DNA of 33,712 nt from Streptomyces phaeochromogenes (GTDB taxonomy: Bacteria; Actinomycetota; Actinomycetes; Streptomycetales; Streptomycetaceae). Below the pieces are notes generated by a model that did no database searches, was not told the DNA's origin, and saw only the letters and a list, made by a program, of their open reading frames with translations. Shown here piece after piece: positions 1 through 7,856 of the stretch. Made by a program: the position numbers and the translations under genes. Location: the NCBI RefSeq assembly GCF_001418655.1, contig NZ_LIQZ01000240.1, positions 1-33,712 of the forward strand. The letters are read 5' to 3'. Position 1 is the stretch's first letter, and each line of letters begins with the position of its first letter.

Positions 1-1362
1 GCCTCCACCGCCCCCACCGCCTCCGCCGCCTCCGCCACCCGGGCCTCCGCCGAAGCCGCCACCACCGCCTCCGCCATTACCCGAGGAAGTCGTACCGCCC
101 GCCGCGTTGATCCCGTCGTCACTGGAGCGGATGTCCACCGTGCCGCCGTTCACGGAGATGTCGGCGCCCTCGATGCCCTCGACGGCGGACGTGACCTTCA
201 ACGTCCCCTTGTCGACGGTCAGATCGCCCTCCGCGTGGACCCCGTCGTCACCGCTCGCGGCCGTGACCTTCGCGCCGTTGACGTGGACAGCACCATCGCT
301 GTGGACGGCGTCGTCGGAGGCGTTCACAGCGACGGTTCCGCCCTCAAGGACGTTGATCACGCCCGCCTTCAGCCCCTTCGTGGACGCGTCGTCCGAGGGC
401 TGCGTACCGCTGCCGCCGCCGCTCTCGACGGTCAGCGTGCCACCGGTGACCACCAGGTCGGTGGCCGCGTCGACCCCGTCGCCCTTCGCGGTCACCTTCA
501 CCGTGCCGCCGCCGACGGCGACGTAACCGGAGTCCTTGTCCTCGGAGTTGTCGGCCTTGAGCCCGTCGCCACCGGCCGTGACGGTCACCGAACCGCCCTC
601 GACGATCAGGTAGTCCTTACCGCGGATGCCGTCGTCCACGGCATCGACCACGACCGTGCCGGAGGCGATCACCAGACCGTCCGTGCTCGTGATCCCGTCG
701 TTGCCGTTGCCCCGCACGGTGAGCTTCCCGTCGCCCGTGACGGTGAGGTCGGCAACGCTGTGGAGCGCGGCATTGGCTTCGACGTCATCGGCGTACGAGT
801 CGGCGTCACCGAGGGTGTTCTCGCTGCCGTCGGCGAGGATCACGACGGCCTCGTCCGCCTCGGTGATGTCGATCGCCGCACCGGAGGAGTGGGAGATCTT
901 CGCCCCGTCGAGCACCAACTTCACGTCCTGGTCAGGGGCGTTGACGACAATCTGCCCGTCGGAGAGGGTGCCGCTGATGCGGTAGGTACCACCGGCGGTG
1001 ATGGTGACGGTGGCGCCTTTAGCGGTAGCCCCACCCCCGTCCACGGAGGCCGAGTCGCCCTTGAGCTGGATCTCGACGGCGTCCGACTCGTCCCACTCGG
1101 CGTCGGAGTCCCCGGCGTGCGACTCCTTGTTGTCGGCGAGCACGGCGGCGGCGTCCTGGCCTCCGTCCACGGCGGCTGCGGACCCGCTCGTACCGTCGGA
1201 GCCCGACGAGGAGGCGCCGGAGTCGGAGTCGCTCCCGGAGGAGCACCCGGCGAGCGCGGCCGTGGCGAGGGCCATCGAGGCGAGGGCACCGACGGCCTTC
1301 GTACGAAACCGTCGTGCCCTCTTCGGAGGCGTGCTCGGCTGGGTGTTGAGGTAGGTCTTCAT
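1..1362 (-). CDS. Carbohydrate-binding domain (DUF4353-like) lipoprotein, 3' end cut by window edge
   Basis: The reading frame is open from the ATG at 1362 to the window edge (454 codons), so the C terminus is missing. Residues 20-40 form a basic then hydrophobic lipoprotein signal ending in the lipobox LAGC (Cys40), followed by a Ser/Asp/Gly-rich tether. The rest is a repetitive fold with many Asp-Gly-Val/Ile turns (DDGI, GDGV, EGIEGAD) and short strands such as TVTGDGKLTV, typical of DUF4353 beta-helix proteins. The last visible part is almost pure glycine. It is probably anchored outside the membrane. Its start overlaps the stop of the VTC gene by 4 bases (ATGA), so the two are co-translated. 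DUF4353, VTC and DUF4956 genes commonly travel together, often with CotH. The family assignment is firm; the ligand is unknown. Confidence 0.85.
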   Translation of the reverse strand, partial: MKTYLNTQPSTPPKRARRFRTKAVGALASMALATAALAGCSSGSDSDSGASSSGSDGTSGSAAAVDGGQDAAAVLADNKESHAGDSDAEWDESDAVEIQLKGDSASVDGGGATAKGATVTITAGGTYRISGTLSDGQIVVNAPDQDVKLVLDGAKISHSSGAAIDITEADEAVVILADGSENTLGDADSYADDVEANAALHSVADLTVTGDGKLTVRGNGNDGITSTDGLVIASGTVVVDAVDDGIRGKDYLIVEGGSVTVTAGGDGLKADNSEDKDSGYVAVGGGTVKVTAKGDGVDAATDLVVTGGTLTVESGGGSGTQPSDDASTKGLKAGVINVLEGGTVAVNASDDAVHSDGAVHVNGAKVTAASGDDGVHAEGDLTVDKGTLKVTSAVEGIEGADISVNGGTVDIRSSDDGINAAGGTTSSGNGGGGGGGFGGGPGGGGGGGGGGGGG

Positions 1363-2156
1363 GCTGGGCTCCCGTCGAGCGCGGTCGGAAAGTGGCGCCG
1401 CAGTACGGGCAGCCAGCGGTTGGAGGGCAGGTCGGGACGCAGGGCGGCGAGCCCGGTGCCGTACTTCGACACGGGACAGGGCCGGTGCTTCAGCGACCAG
1501 AGCAGCCGGTCGGCCCCCGAGCCCGCCCGGCCCGACTTCGTCTCGACGATGGCCCGGTCCGGCGTACGCAGCGCGGTCCCGTCGGGCAGTGCCCAGGTCA
1601 GATCGGTGTCGACGGTCAGCCGGCTCCCGGTGGCCGGGAGGAAGAGGGTCGTACGCCGGTAGTACGTGGTCAGCGCGGGTACGAAGCGCAGACGCCCGGA
1701 GTTGATCCCGGCCTCGGCGAGTACGGTGTCGGCGTAGGCCCGGGCGCCGGGTCCGAGCCGCCGGACGTCCCCCTCGTACGGGATGCGCTGCTTGACCGTG
1801 GTGCCGCGCGGGCCACGCGTCTTGACCTCGAAGTAGTGACGCCCGGAGTCGAGGTAGGTACGGATCCGCAGCTTGAACCGCCGCCGCCGGTGCCGGGCCG
1901 CGCCCAGGTACCCGTCCATCTCCGGGGTGTCGAAGTAGACGGACCGGTACGCGAACTCCCGCGCGCCGTCCACGTCCAGAACCCGCGTGTCCTCGTCGAG
2001 GCCGCCCAGCACGAGGGGCAGATCGGCGACCGGCAGCATGTACTTGCGGTCCAGCCGGGTCAACAGCGAGGCCTGCGCGACGAGTTCGTCGAGCCCGATG
2101 GGCGGAAGCGAACCGACCACGCGCCCGATGGAGTCGACGGGGTCGAGGGCTGTCAT
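1359..2156 (-). CDS. VTC domain / polyphosphate polymerase domain protein
   Basis: A 265-residue protein with the VTC/CYTH-like fold. Family hallmarks are visible: RLDRKYMLP near residue 35, YRSVYFDTPEMDGY around 70-83, a basic strand HRRRRFKLRIRTY, FEVKTRGPRGTTVKQR (residues about 108-124), and a late ETKSG motif near residue 205. The Lys/Arg and Glu side chains of such tunnels bind triphosphate or polyphosphate in VTC4-like enzymes. No membrane segment is seen, so it is cytoplasmic and may act with the neighbouring DUF4956 membrane protein. Start and stop both overlap the neighbours by 4 bases (ATGA), giving a tight three-gene operon. Whether it makes polyphosphate or modifies another substrate cannot be read from sequence. 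Confidence 0.85.
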   Translation of the reverse strand: MTALDPVDSIGRVVGSLPPIGLDELVAQASLLTRLDRKYMLPVADLPLVLGGLDEDTRVLDVDGAREFAYRSVYFDTPEMDGYLGAARHRRRRFKLRIRTYLDSGRHYFEVKTRGPRGTTVKQRIPYEGDVRRLGPGARAYADTVLAEAGINSGRLRFVPALTTYYRRTTLFLPATGSRLTVDTDLTWALPDGTALRTPDRAIVETKSGRAGSGADRLLWSLKHRPCPVSKYGTGLAALRPDLPSNRWLPVLRRHFPTALDGSPA

Positions 2157-2779
2157 GCCCGCACTCCGCGCCCGCGGGGGGAGTCGTCGGTACGGGGGTC
2201 GCCCTCCCGGGGCTTGGTAACCGCGGCCCGGGACGCGTTGGGGACCACATACCGGACCTCGACGAGCGTCGTGTCGTTGACGAGGTCGATGCCCTTGACG
2301 GACAGGTTCAACACCCGCCCGCCCAGGAGGACTTCGAGGTGCGAGCGCAGGGCCTCCTCGTCGGTGTACGCGGAGTCCAGGCGCAGCTCCCGCTGCCGGT
2401 GGCGCGGGAACAGCCGGGGATGGTCACCGGCGTACAGCGTGGCCACGACGAGCACCATCAGCCCGGTGTGGAGAAGGTCGAGGGACTCGGACAGCCCGGT
2501 CAGCAGACCGAGCGCCAACGCCGAGAAGTAGTAGGCGATCTCGTGCTGCGCGATCTCGTACGACCGCAGCCTGATGATCGACAGAACCCCGAAGAGCCCC
2601 ATCCCCATCCCGATCCCGACCGACGTCGACCCGAGCACCATCGCCACGGCGAGCACCCCGACATTGACACCGAGAAACGCGGCGACCAGGTCCCGCCGGT
2701 GATGCCGCGGGAAGTAGACCGCGAAGGTCAGGAGGGAGATGGCGACGAGATCGGCGCCGACAAGAAGCAACCGGTCCAT
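2153..2779 (-). CDS. DUF4956 membrane protein
   Basis: A 208-residue protein whose first 125 residues contain about four hydrophobic segments (from LLLVGADLVAISLLTFAVYF to LMVLVVATLYAG), with the family signature GMGLFGVLSIIRLRSYEIAQHE between segments. A soluble C-terminal domain of about 85 residues follows. This matches DUF4956, a family of unknown biochemistry that is regularly coded beside VTC-domain proteins. It is first in the operon; a GGGAGA ribosome site lies just upstream of the ATG. Some family members are discussed as partners of polyphosphate-type enzymes, but that is inference. The 248 bases upstream (2780-3027) contain no gene and no promoter I can defend. Confidence 0.85.
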   Translation of the reverse strand: MDRLLLVGADLVAISLLTFAVYFPRHHRRDLVAAFLGVNVGVLAVAMVLGSTSVGIGMGMGLFGVLSIIRLRSYEIAQHEIAYYFSALALGLLTGLSESLDLLHTGLMVLVVATLYAGDHPRLFPRHRQRELRLDSAYTDEEALRSHLEVLLGGRVLNLSVKGIDLVNDTTLVEVRYVVPNASRAAVTKPREGDPRTDDSPRGRGVRA

Positions 2780-3027
2780 GTCAGCGGTCTCCCTGGGATC
2801 TGCCGTCGACTGCGATGAATACGCTCATGCCGACGACGATCAGGGCTCAACCTGTGGGATCCCTTTGGGTTTCCTTAACCACCGTTGAGAAGTACGCCCG
2901 GGAAACCCGGGGTGAACTCGACGCCACGGAAGCCGTGTTCCCCCCTTCCCCCTCTTTCCCCTCGTCCACGGTCACGGCCGACGGGTGGGTATCCGCATGG
3001 GTCGGGCACTGGGGCCGTACCGCTCGG

Positions 3028-3945
3028 TCAGATCTTCGTCTTCTCCCGGACCCACGCGCCGATCTGTGCGATGGCGGTGTCGGTCTCCGGAACCCGGCCG
3101 GCACCGTAGACGTACGAGTGCTGGCCTCCGGGGACCACGACGGTCGCCGTGTCGATTCCGGCGTCCTTGACGCGGGCGGCGAACTCCTCGTCCTCGCCGG
3201 CCAGGACTTCGTACGTGCCCCAGGAGACGAGGGTCGGGGGCAGGCCGCTCAGGTCCGCCCGGTTCAGATTGATCCGGGTGTCCGTGAACTCGACGCCCGT
3301 GCCGCCGATCCAGGCGTCACGGAAGAACTCCAGCAGATCCTTGCTGAGGATCTTGTCCGTCTCGGCGTTGGCCGTGATGGTCTCGTTGGCGATCTCAAGG
3401 TCGCACCAGGGGGAGATCGACACGATGGCGCCGGGCAGCGGCTGCTTCTTGTCGCGGAGGCGAAGCGCCAGGGCGACGGCGATGAACCCCCCGATCGAGT
3501 GGCCGATCGTGATGATGTCTCCCGGCTCGTACCCTTCGGACAGCAGCCAGTTGAAGGCCGCCTCCGCGTCGTCCACCTGAGCCGGGTACTTGTGTTCCGG
3601 TGCCCGCCGGAAGTCCAGGACCAGTACGGGGGCTCCGGCGGCCTTGGCGATATGACCTGCGAGCTTTCGGTCGACGTGTGCTGACGCCAGAACGGAGCCC
3701 CCGGCGTGAGTGTGCAGGAGGACGTGGTCGGTGTGGGCGTCGACGGGTTCGCACCAGATTCCCAGCACGCCACCCGCGTCCACCTCCCGATAGGTGACGC
3801 CTTCCGGCTCCCGGGCCGCGAGATGGACCTGCTCCGCCTGGATGCGCGCCGCGTCCAGCTCGGACGGGGGATTCGCCCCTGTGGCCAGCCATTCCGCGAA
3901 CGCGATCGCTTCCGGGCTCAGTTCGACTGCAGCGTGCTCGGACAC
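3028..3945 (-). CDS. Alpha/beta hydrolase, hormone-sensitive-lipase-like esterase
   Basis: A 305-residue serine hydrolase. The oxyanion motif reads HTHAGG (78-83) in place of the usual HGGG, DFRRAPEHKYPA (111-122) matches the HSL-family DYRLAPEHP motif, the nucleophile elbow is GHSIGG with Ser150, and the probable acid and base are Asp252 (GEDEEF) and His276 (GGQHSY). It should hydrolyse small carboxylic esters in the cytoplasm; no signal peptide is visible. I chose the GTG at 3945 over an ATG at 3966 because an ideal GGAGG (3952-3956) sits six bases upstream of the GTG and inside the longer reading. It lies downstream of the TetR and SDR genes on the same strand and may share their regulation. 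Confidence 0.85.
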   Translation of the reverse strand: MSEHAAVELSPEAIAFAEWLATGANPPSELDAARIQAEQVHLAAREPEGVTYREVDAGGVLGIWCEPVDAHTDHVLLHTHAGGSVLASAHVDRKLAGHIAKAAGAPVLVLDFRRAPEHKYPAQVDDAEAAFNWLLSEGYEPGDIITIGHSIGGFIAVALALRLRDKKQPLPGAIVSISPWCDLEIANETITANAETDKILSKDLLEFFRDAWIGGTGVEFTDTRINLNRADLSGLPPTLVSWGTYEVLAGEDEEFAARVKDAGIDTATVVVPGGQHSYVYGAGRVPETDTAIAQIGAWVREKTKI

Positions 3946-3971
3946 GTGGTACCTCCATGGGGTCATTTGGG

Positions 3972-3997
3972 CATACCGGCCCGCCAGGACCGGTATG
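3972..3997. promoter_or_regulatory. Inverted repeat upstream of the esterase gene
   Basis: Perfect 8-bp arms CATACCGG (3972-3979) and CCGGTATG (3990-3997) flank a 10-bp centre, 27 bp upstream of the chosen esterase start. This could be a repressor operator (the adjacent gene is a TetR regulator) or an mRNA hairpin. It does not share the sequence of the repeats upstream of the SDR gene, so the same regulator need not bind both. Confidence 0.4.
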
Positions 3998-4094
3998 GCC
4001 GGGGGTTGTCAGGCGGTGTGGTGTGGGTGGGGCAGTCGGCGCAGCCGGGCTCGCCGCCGCCGTAGAAGGTGGTGATCGATACGCGGATGACGTC

Positions 4095-4685
4095 TCAGTC
4101 GTCTTGCTCGGCATCCAGCAGCGCGAGGGCGTTGCGGATGCCCTGTTCGAGGAGTTGGTCGGCGAGTTGCCGGTCGGTGAGGGCACGGGAGAGCTGCAGC
4201 GTCCCGGCCATCATGCCGAGGAGGCCGAGTGACTTCAGACGCGCCGACGGCGGATCGTGGGGCGCCAGGCGGGCGGCGAAACCGTCGATGAGAACGAGCG
4301 CGCCGTCGGTGTACGCCTGTCTGGTGGGATCCGTGGAGCGTCCGATCTCGTCGAGCAGGGCGGCGTTGGGGCAGCCGTCCTCGACGTTGTCACGCTGCTC
4401 GGTGGAGAAGTACCAGCGAATCAACTGTTCGAGTCCGGCCCGGCCGGGCGCCGCCTGCGCGACGATGTTCGCGTGCTGTGCGCGCATCTGGTCGGCGACC
4501 GCGGTGGCGACGAGTTCGTCCTTGGACGCGAAGTAGGCGTAGAAGGTGCCGTTGGTCAGCCCCGCGTCCTTCATGAGCGTGGCGACTCCGGAGCCGTCGA
4601 TACCGTTGCGCTTGAGCCGGCGACCGGCCGTCGCAATGATCCGCTGCCTTGTCTCCTGTTTGTGTTCCTTCGTGTACCGCACCAT
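4095..4685 (-). CDS. TetR/AcrR family transcriptional regulator
   Basis: A 196-residue protein. The N-terminal DNA-binding domain is clear: TRQRIIATAGRRLKRNGIDG, then GVATLMKDAGLTNGTFYAYF (residues about 33-52) and the closing FASKDELV helix. The ligand domain resembles the group that follows with a conserved QR.NVEDGCP segment and an Arg-rich C-terminal region. I start at the ATG at 4685 because GGAGGA (4690-4695) lies just upstream of it; an ATG at 4697 would contain that site. It sits 83 bp downstream of the SDR gene on the same strand and upstream of the esterase, so it probably controls this small set in response to an unknown small molecule. Confidence 0.85.
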   Translation of the reverse strand: MVRYTKEHKQETRQRIIATAGRRLKRNGIDGSGVATLMKDAGLTNGTFYAYFASKDELVATAVADQMRAQHANIVAQAAPGRAGLEQLIRWYFSTEQRDNVEDGCPNAALLDEIGRSTDPTRQAYTDGALVLIDGFAARLAPHDPPSARLKSLGLLGMMAGTLQLSRALTDRQLADQLLEQGIRNALALLDAEQDD

Positions 4686-4768
4686 GCGTTCCTCCATCGC
4701 GGCCGGGGCCTCTGCTCCGGTTACCGCCCTGGTCGGGGAATCAGCGCCCTTGAAGCCGGACCGGGATG

Positions 4769-5584
4769 TCAGGTGGGCATGCGGTTGTTCTTGCGGATCT
4801 GCTTGTCGAACGCTCCGGCGGGGACGAGGCGGCGCGCCTTGGTGACGCGTGAGGCCAGCGGGCCGGCGGTGTAGCGCAGCTTCGGCTTCTTGTCGGTGGC
4901 CGCGGTGACGATCACTTCGGCGACGACGGCGGGGTCGTCACCGTCCTTCATCGCAACCGCCATCACCTCGTCGAAGACGCGCCGTCGCTCCGCGTACAGA
5001 GGCAGCGGAGTGTCGGGCTGCGCGGCGTTGGTGTCGAAGCTGGTCCTGGTATAGGCGGGCTGGACGAGGAGGACCCGGACGCCGTGCTCGCGGACCTCGT
5101 GGTCCAGCGACTCGGAGTAGCCCTCGATGGCGTGCTTCGACGCGACGTAGAGGGCCATGAAGGGCTGTGGGGCGACCCCGAGGACGGACGAGATGTTGAT
5201 GACGCGTCCGCCTCCCTGGGCGCGCATGTGCGGCAGGACGGCCTTCGTCATACGGATGACACCGAGCACGTTGATGTTCAGGACGTTCTGGGCCTGGGCG
5301 ACGGAGTTCTCCTCGACGGCGCCCGCCGAGCCGATGCCCGCGTTGTTGACCAGGACGTCGATGCGTCCGAACCGGGCGATCACCTCTCCGACCGCGGCGG
5401 TGGCCGAGTCGTTGTCGGCCACGTCGAGATCGAGGTACGTCACACCGGCGGGCGGAGTGAGTCCGGAGGTCTTGCGGCCGGTTCCGATCACTTCGAAACC
5501 CGCCGCGACGAAGGCGCGGGCCGTTTCCTTGCCGATCCCCGATGAGGCCCCTGTCACGAGCGCCACCGGCCGAGTTGTCGCCAT
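4769..5584 (-). CDS. Short-chain dehydrogenase/reductase (SDR family)
   Basis: A 271-residue classical SDR. The NAD(P) motif TGASSGIG is at 11-18, the structural NNAG at 80-83, the catalytic Ser in NISSVLG at about 132, and YVASK gives Tyr146 and Lys150. The GTGRKTSGL stretch after the second strand suggests NADP(H) preference. The C-terminal part (LVQPAYTRTSF) is typical of SDRs acting on lipophilic ketones or alcohols. The ATG at 5584 has a good AAGGAG site five bases upstream; the frame is open further upstream but without a ribosome site. The substrate is unknown. Being behind a repeated TACG-type element and followed by a TetR gene, it is likely the regulated catabolic or detoxifying gene of this set. 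Confidence 0.85.
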   Translation of the reverse strand: MATTRPVALVTGASSGIGKETARAFVAAGFEVIGTGRKTSGLTPPAGVTYLDLDVADNDSATAAVGEVIARFGRIDVLVNNAGIGSAGAVEENSVAQAQNVLNINVLGVIRMTKAVLPHMRAQGGGRVINISSVLGVAPQPFMALYVASKHAIEGYSESLDHEVREHGVRVLLVQPAYTRTSFDTNAAQPDTPLPLYAERRRVFDEVMAVAMKDGDDPAVVAEVIVTAATDKKPKLRYTAGPLASRVTKARRLVPAGAFDKQIRKNNRMPT

Positions 5585-5605
5585 CAGGACTCCTTGAGTT
5601 TTTGA

Positions 5606-5634
5606 CTTACGTTCGTATGCCTTACGTTCGTACG
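5606..5634. promoter_or_regulatory. Tandem candidate TetR operator upstream of the SDR gene
   Basis: Two direct copies of CTTACGTTCGTAYG (5606-5619 and 5621-5634) are spaced 15 bp apart and differ at one position. Each contains the small palindrome TACG-TT-CGTA. They lie 22-50 bp upstream of the SDR ATG, where a promoter is expected. The TetR regulator coded downstream is the obvious candidate to bind; this is inference. Confidence 0.55.
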
Positions 5635-5707
5635 ACCATAAGGGGATCGTCGGTCGCTGGCAAGCGGCCACGTCCGGCATTTCGAGAAGGGAGGCGGTGT
5701 CGTCCGG

Positions 5708-6017
5708 TCAGCGGATCCGGGGCAGGGCCTTGTCCGGGTGCGCGGCGTGCACGTACTTCACGGCGACGGCGGGGTGAACGCCGAAGAGGTGGACCGGGTC
5801 GGTGACCTCCCGGGCCTCATCCAGGATGCGGTCGGCCCATACCTGCCGTGGCAGCGCCCCGACCTGGTCGAACGCGGCCCGTATCGCGCAGCCGGCCGGT
5901 CACCAGGTCGGTGCTGAGGTCGTCGAAGCAGACGAGGTGGGTGTGCTCGGTCCGCCGCACCGCCAGGGTCCGGTGGGCAAGGTCAGGCACGGCCGGGCCG
6001 AGCCGGGCGACCTTCAC
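5708..6017 (-). pseudogene. Frameshifted remnant, integrase-like C-terminal part
   Basis: The minus strand reads protein-like in two frames that do not join. From 6017 one frame gives KVARLGPAVPDLAHRTLAV and then HLVCFDDLSTDLVTGRLRD; another frame then continues AAFDQVGALPRQVWADRIL, DEAREVTDPVHLFGVHPAVA and VKYVHAAHPDKALPRIR before a TGA at 5708-5710. The last part resembles the tail of Streptomyces proteins of the integrase/recombinase-like type (pattern DPVHL..xFG....TA..Y..AAHPE). At least one frameshift is needed and there is no proper start, so I read it as a decayed gene. Together with the operator region it fills the 508 bp between the SDR start and the DUF397 gene. The family call is from memory. 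Confidence 0.45.
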
Positions 6018-6092
6018 GGCGGGCCGTCGAGCTGGTCCAGGACCCCGGCCACGGTCGCAGGGCGTACGTGAACTCCTCGTCGTCGTCCACGG

Positions 6093-6272
6093 TCAGGGAC
6101 GGTTCGCCCGGAGGTGGTGGAGGAGGGCGGCAAGGCCGGTGGGGGTGGCGGAGAGTATTCGGGCGGGGTCATCGCTTTCTCGGAGGAGCAACAAGCCGTC
6201 TCCGGGGGCGAGTTCAACGCACTCATTGCCGTCTCCACCACCGGAGAATGAGGACTTCTGCCACTGGATCAC
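6093..6272 (-). CDS. DUF397 domain protein
   Basis: A 59-residue protein starting at GTG 6272. It opens with VIQWQKSSFSGGGDGNECVE, the family hallmark (W.KSS.S......CVE), followed by LLLLRESDDPA and a C-terminal LAALLHHLR. The start lies just after the stop of the DUF5753 regulator; an AAGGAG inside the last codons of that gene serves it, so the two are translationally linked. DUF397 proteins in actinomycetes pair with XRE-DUF5753 regulators (Scr1/BldB-like or toxin-antitoxin-like pairs); here the pair is complete. The biochemical role is unsettled in the family, though an antagonist or partner function is usual. Confidence 0.9.
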   Translation of the reverse strand: MIQWQKSSFSGGGDGNECVELAPGDGLLLLRESDDPARILSATPTGLAALLHHLRANRP

Positions 6273-6275
6273 GGC

Positions 6276-7118
6276 TCACAGCTCCTTAGTCAGTCGGCTG
6301 ATGTAGTCCCGAGACTGGGCAGGTGTCAGCGCTGCCGACTCCACCCTACGGAAGAGCGTTCGCATGGCCAGCAGTCGAGCAGAGGCGTCCAGGAACATCG
6401 AGCCGTACGGGGCGTCCCGCTGCACGGTGTCCAGCGCCGGTACTCGGCCACCGGCGTAGAGCATCATCGCGCCCGCCCCGGCAAACCCATCGGCGTCGAA
6501 CGGGATTACCCGCACGCTTACGTTCGACCGCTCCGACTGGCTCAGCAACTCGTCGAGTTGAGCACGGGCACCCCGGCGATCGGCAACGCGCGTGCGCAGT
6601 ACGGACTCGTGGAGCACCGCCTCGTAGGGGACTCCGGAGAGGATCTGCCGGCGGCGCATCCGGTGCTCCACACGCAACTCCACCTCGTTCTCGGGAAGTT
6701 CCGGCACCACGTACGCGAACACCGCCCGCGCGTACTCCTCGGTCTGGAGCAGCCCGGGCACGTGGACGGTACCGACCACCCGCATGAAAGTGGCGTGGTG
6801 TTCCAGCTCCGCCAAGTCCTGGAAGACGGCGGGCAGCACACCTCGGTACTCCTCCCACCAACCGCGCGTACGGTCTGTCGCCATCTCCACCAGGGCGTCG
6901 ATCAACTCGGTGTCGGAGCAGTCGTACTGCACCCCGAGCTTGCGCACACGCTCTCCGCTGACTCCCGCGTTGCCCGCTTCGATCTGACTCATCTGAGCCG
7001 GGTTCGTCCCCAGCAACGCTGCCGCCTGCCGGGATGTCAGCCCCGCCGCCTCCCGCAGTTTCCGCAGCTCAGCACCAAGGCGTACTTGCCGAGCGGTCGG
7101 CTGAATCCTCGCGGGCAC
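6276..7118 (-). CDS. XRE-family regulator with DUF5753 domain (Scr1-type antitoxin-like)
   Basis: A 280-residue protein with a GTG start at 7118. Residues about 13-65 form an XRE helix-turn-helix (LRKLREAAGLTSRQAAALLG, then NPAQMSQIEAGNAGVSGERV). The remainder is DUF5753: WWEEYRGVLPAVFQDLAELE, a VHVPGLLQTEEYARA motif, VEHRMRRRQ, and the late FLDASARLLAMRTLFRRVES. It is a cytoplasmic DNA-binding protein. It pairs with the DUF397 gene directly downstream (four bases between stop and GTG) and is divergent from an RsbW-like ATPase gene. This three-gene arrangement recurs many times in Streptomyces genomes and is linked to development or stress control. A 10-bp palindrome CCCGATCGGG (7168-7177) upstream is a possible binding site. 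Confidence 0.9.
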   Translation of the reverse strand: MPARIQPTARQVRLGAELRKLREAAGLTSRQAAALLGTNPAQMSQIEAGNAGVSGERVRKLGVQYDCSDTELIDALVEMATDRTRGWWEEYRGVLPAVFQDLAELEHHATFMRVVGTVHVPGLLQTEEYARAVFAYVVPELPENEVELRVEHRMRRRQILSGVPYEAVLHESVLRTRVADRRGARAQLDELLSQSERSNVSVRVIPFDADGFAGAGAMMLYAGGRVPALDTVQRDAPYGSMFLDASARLLAMRTLFRRVESAALTPAQSRDYISRLTKEL

Positions 7119-7197
7119 ACTGCCCCCACTTCCTGAACAACACGGTCCTCAGACGGGGTTGAACGTCCCCGATCGGGTGTCAGGCTACGCGAACGAC

Positions 7198-7227
7198 TTG
7201 CCTGGGCGAAACATTTGGCCCTACCGT
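7198..7227 (+). promoter_or_regulatory. Possible promoter of the ATPase gene
   Basis: TTGCCT (7198-7203) and TACCGT (7222-7227) are separated by 18 bp and point toward the ATP-binding protein gene that starts at 7356. The boxes are only partly canonical, so this is a weak call. The 237-bp divergent region 7119-7355 otherwise holds no gene. Confidence 0.3.
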
Positions 7228-7355
7228 CGGTGACGCGACTCACACTCTGCGGAACCCCGGGACCCCGGAAGCGCACCGCCCCGCCATGCCACGACGGGAG
7301 CGACACAGCCACCGCCCGACGACCGCACCCCTCCCTCCCTGACCAGGAGTTCGTC

Positions 7356-7802
7356 ATGCCCGCACCCGCATCCGAAGACCCGTTCGGCGAACCATGGCAG
7401 TACACCCTCTCCCTGCCCAACGACCCCCGAGCGGTGACGATCTGCCGCCGCACCCTCCGTCTGATCCTCACCCTCCACGGCCTGCCCCACCTCACGGAGG
7501 TGGCCGAGCTGGTCGCGACGGAGCTCGTGGCCAACGCCGTACAGCACACGAAGGGCCCGGCGGCCATAAGGCTTCGCTGGGTGGCGCCGGTCCTCCGTAT
7601 CGGCGTATGGGACACGGACCCCAGACCTCCCGCAGCCCCAGCCCTGGCGGCCACGCCGAACCCGGCCCTCGAATCGGGCCGCGGCCTCACCCTCGTGGAG
7701 GAGTGCACGGACAAGTGGGGTTGGTACTCCCTGGGCGCAGCAACCCAACTACCCCACACCAACGGCAAGTTCGTGTGGTGCGAACTGGCCCAGACGGCGT
7801 GA
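7356..7802 (+). CDS. ATP-binding protein, RsbW-like HATPase_c_2 (anti-sigma-factor type)
   Basis: A 148-residue single-domain GHKL ATPase. The N box is ELVATELVANAVQHT (residues about 51-65), the G1 region IGVWDTDPRPP with its Asp, and the G2 region ESGRGLTLVEECTDKWGW. There is no kinase receiver or sensor domain, which fits small anti-sigma or anti-anti-sigma kinases of the RsbW/SpoIIAB fold. AGGAG lies six bases before the ATG at 7356; a longer upstream reading lacks a ribosome site. Its place next to the DUF5753/DUF397 pair is the usual Streptomyces arrangement, suggesting the three work in one switch. Confidence 0.88.
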   Translation: MPAPASEDPFGEPWQYTLSLPNDPRAVTICRRTLRLILTLHGLPHLTEVAELVATELVANAVQHTKGPAAIRLRWVAPVLRIGVWDTDPRPPAAPALAATPNPALESGRGLTLVEECTDKWGWYSLGAATQLPHTNGKFVWCELAQTA

Positions 7803-7856
7803 ACGCCCCGCTCACCCCCGACAAGCGACTCGGCGCGTACTTCTGTAGATGGCTTC

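Noticed and set aside
235..1662. Long plus-strand open frame opposite the lipoprotein and VTC genes
   Set aside because: It is the mirror of a high-GC coding strand: Arg/Gly/Val-rich, no domain, no ribosome site. The minus-strand genes have clear family motifs and coupled starts.
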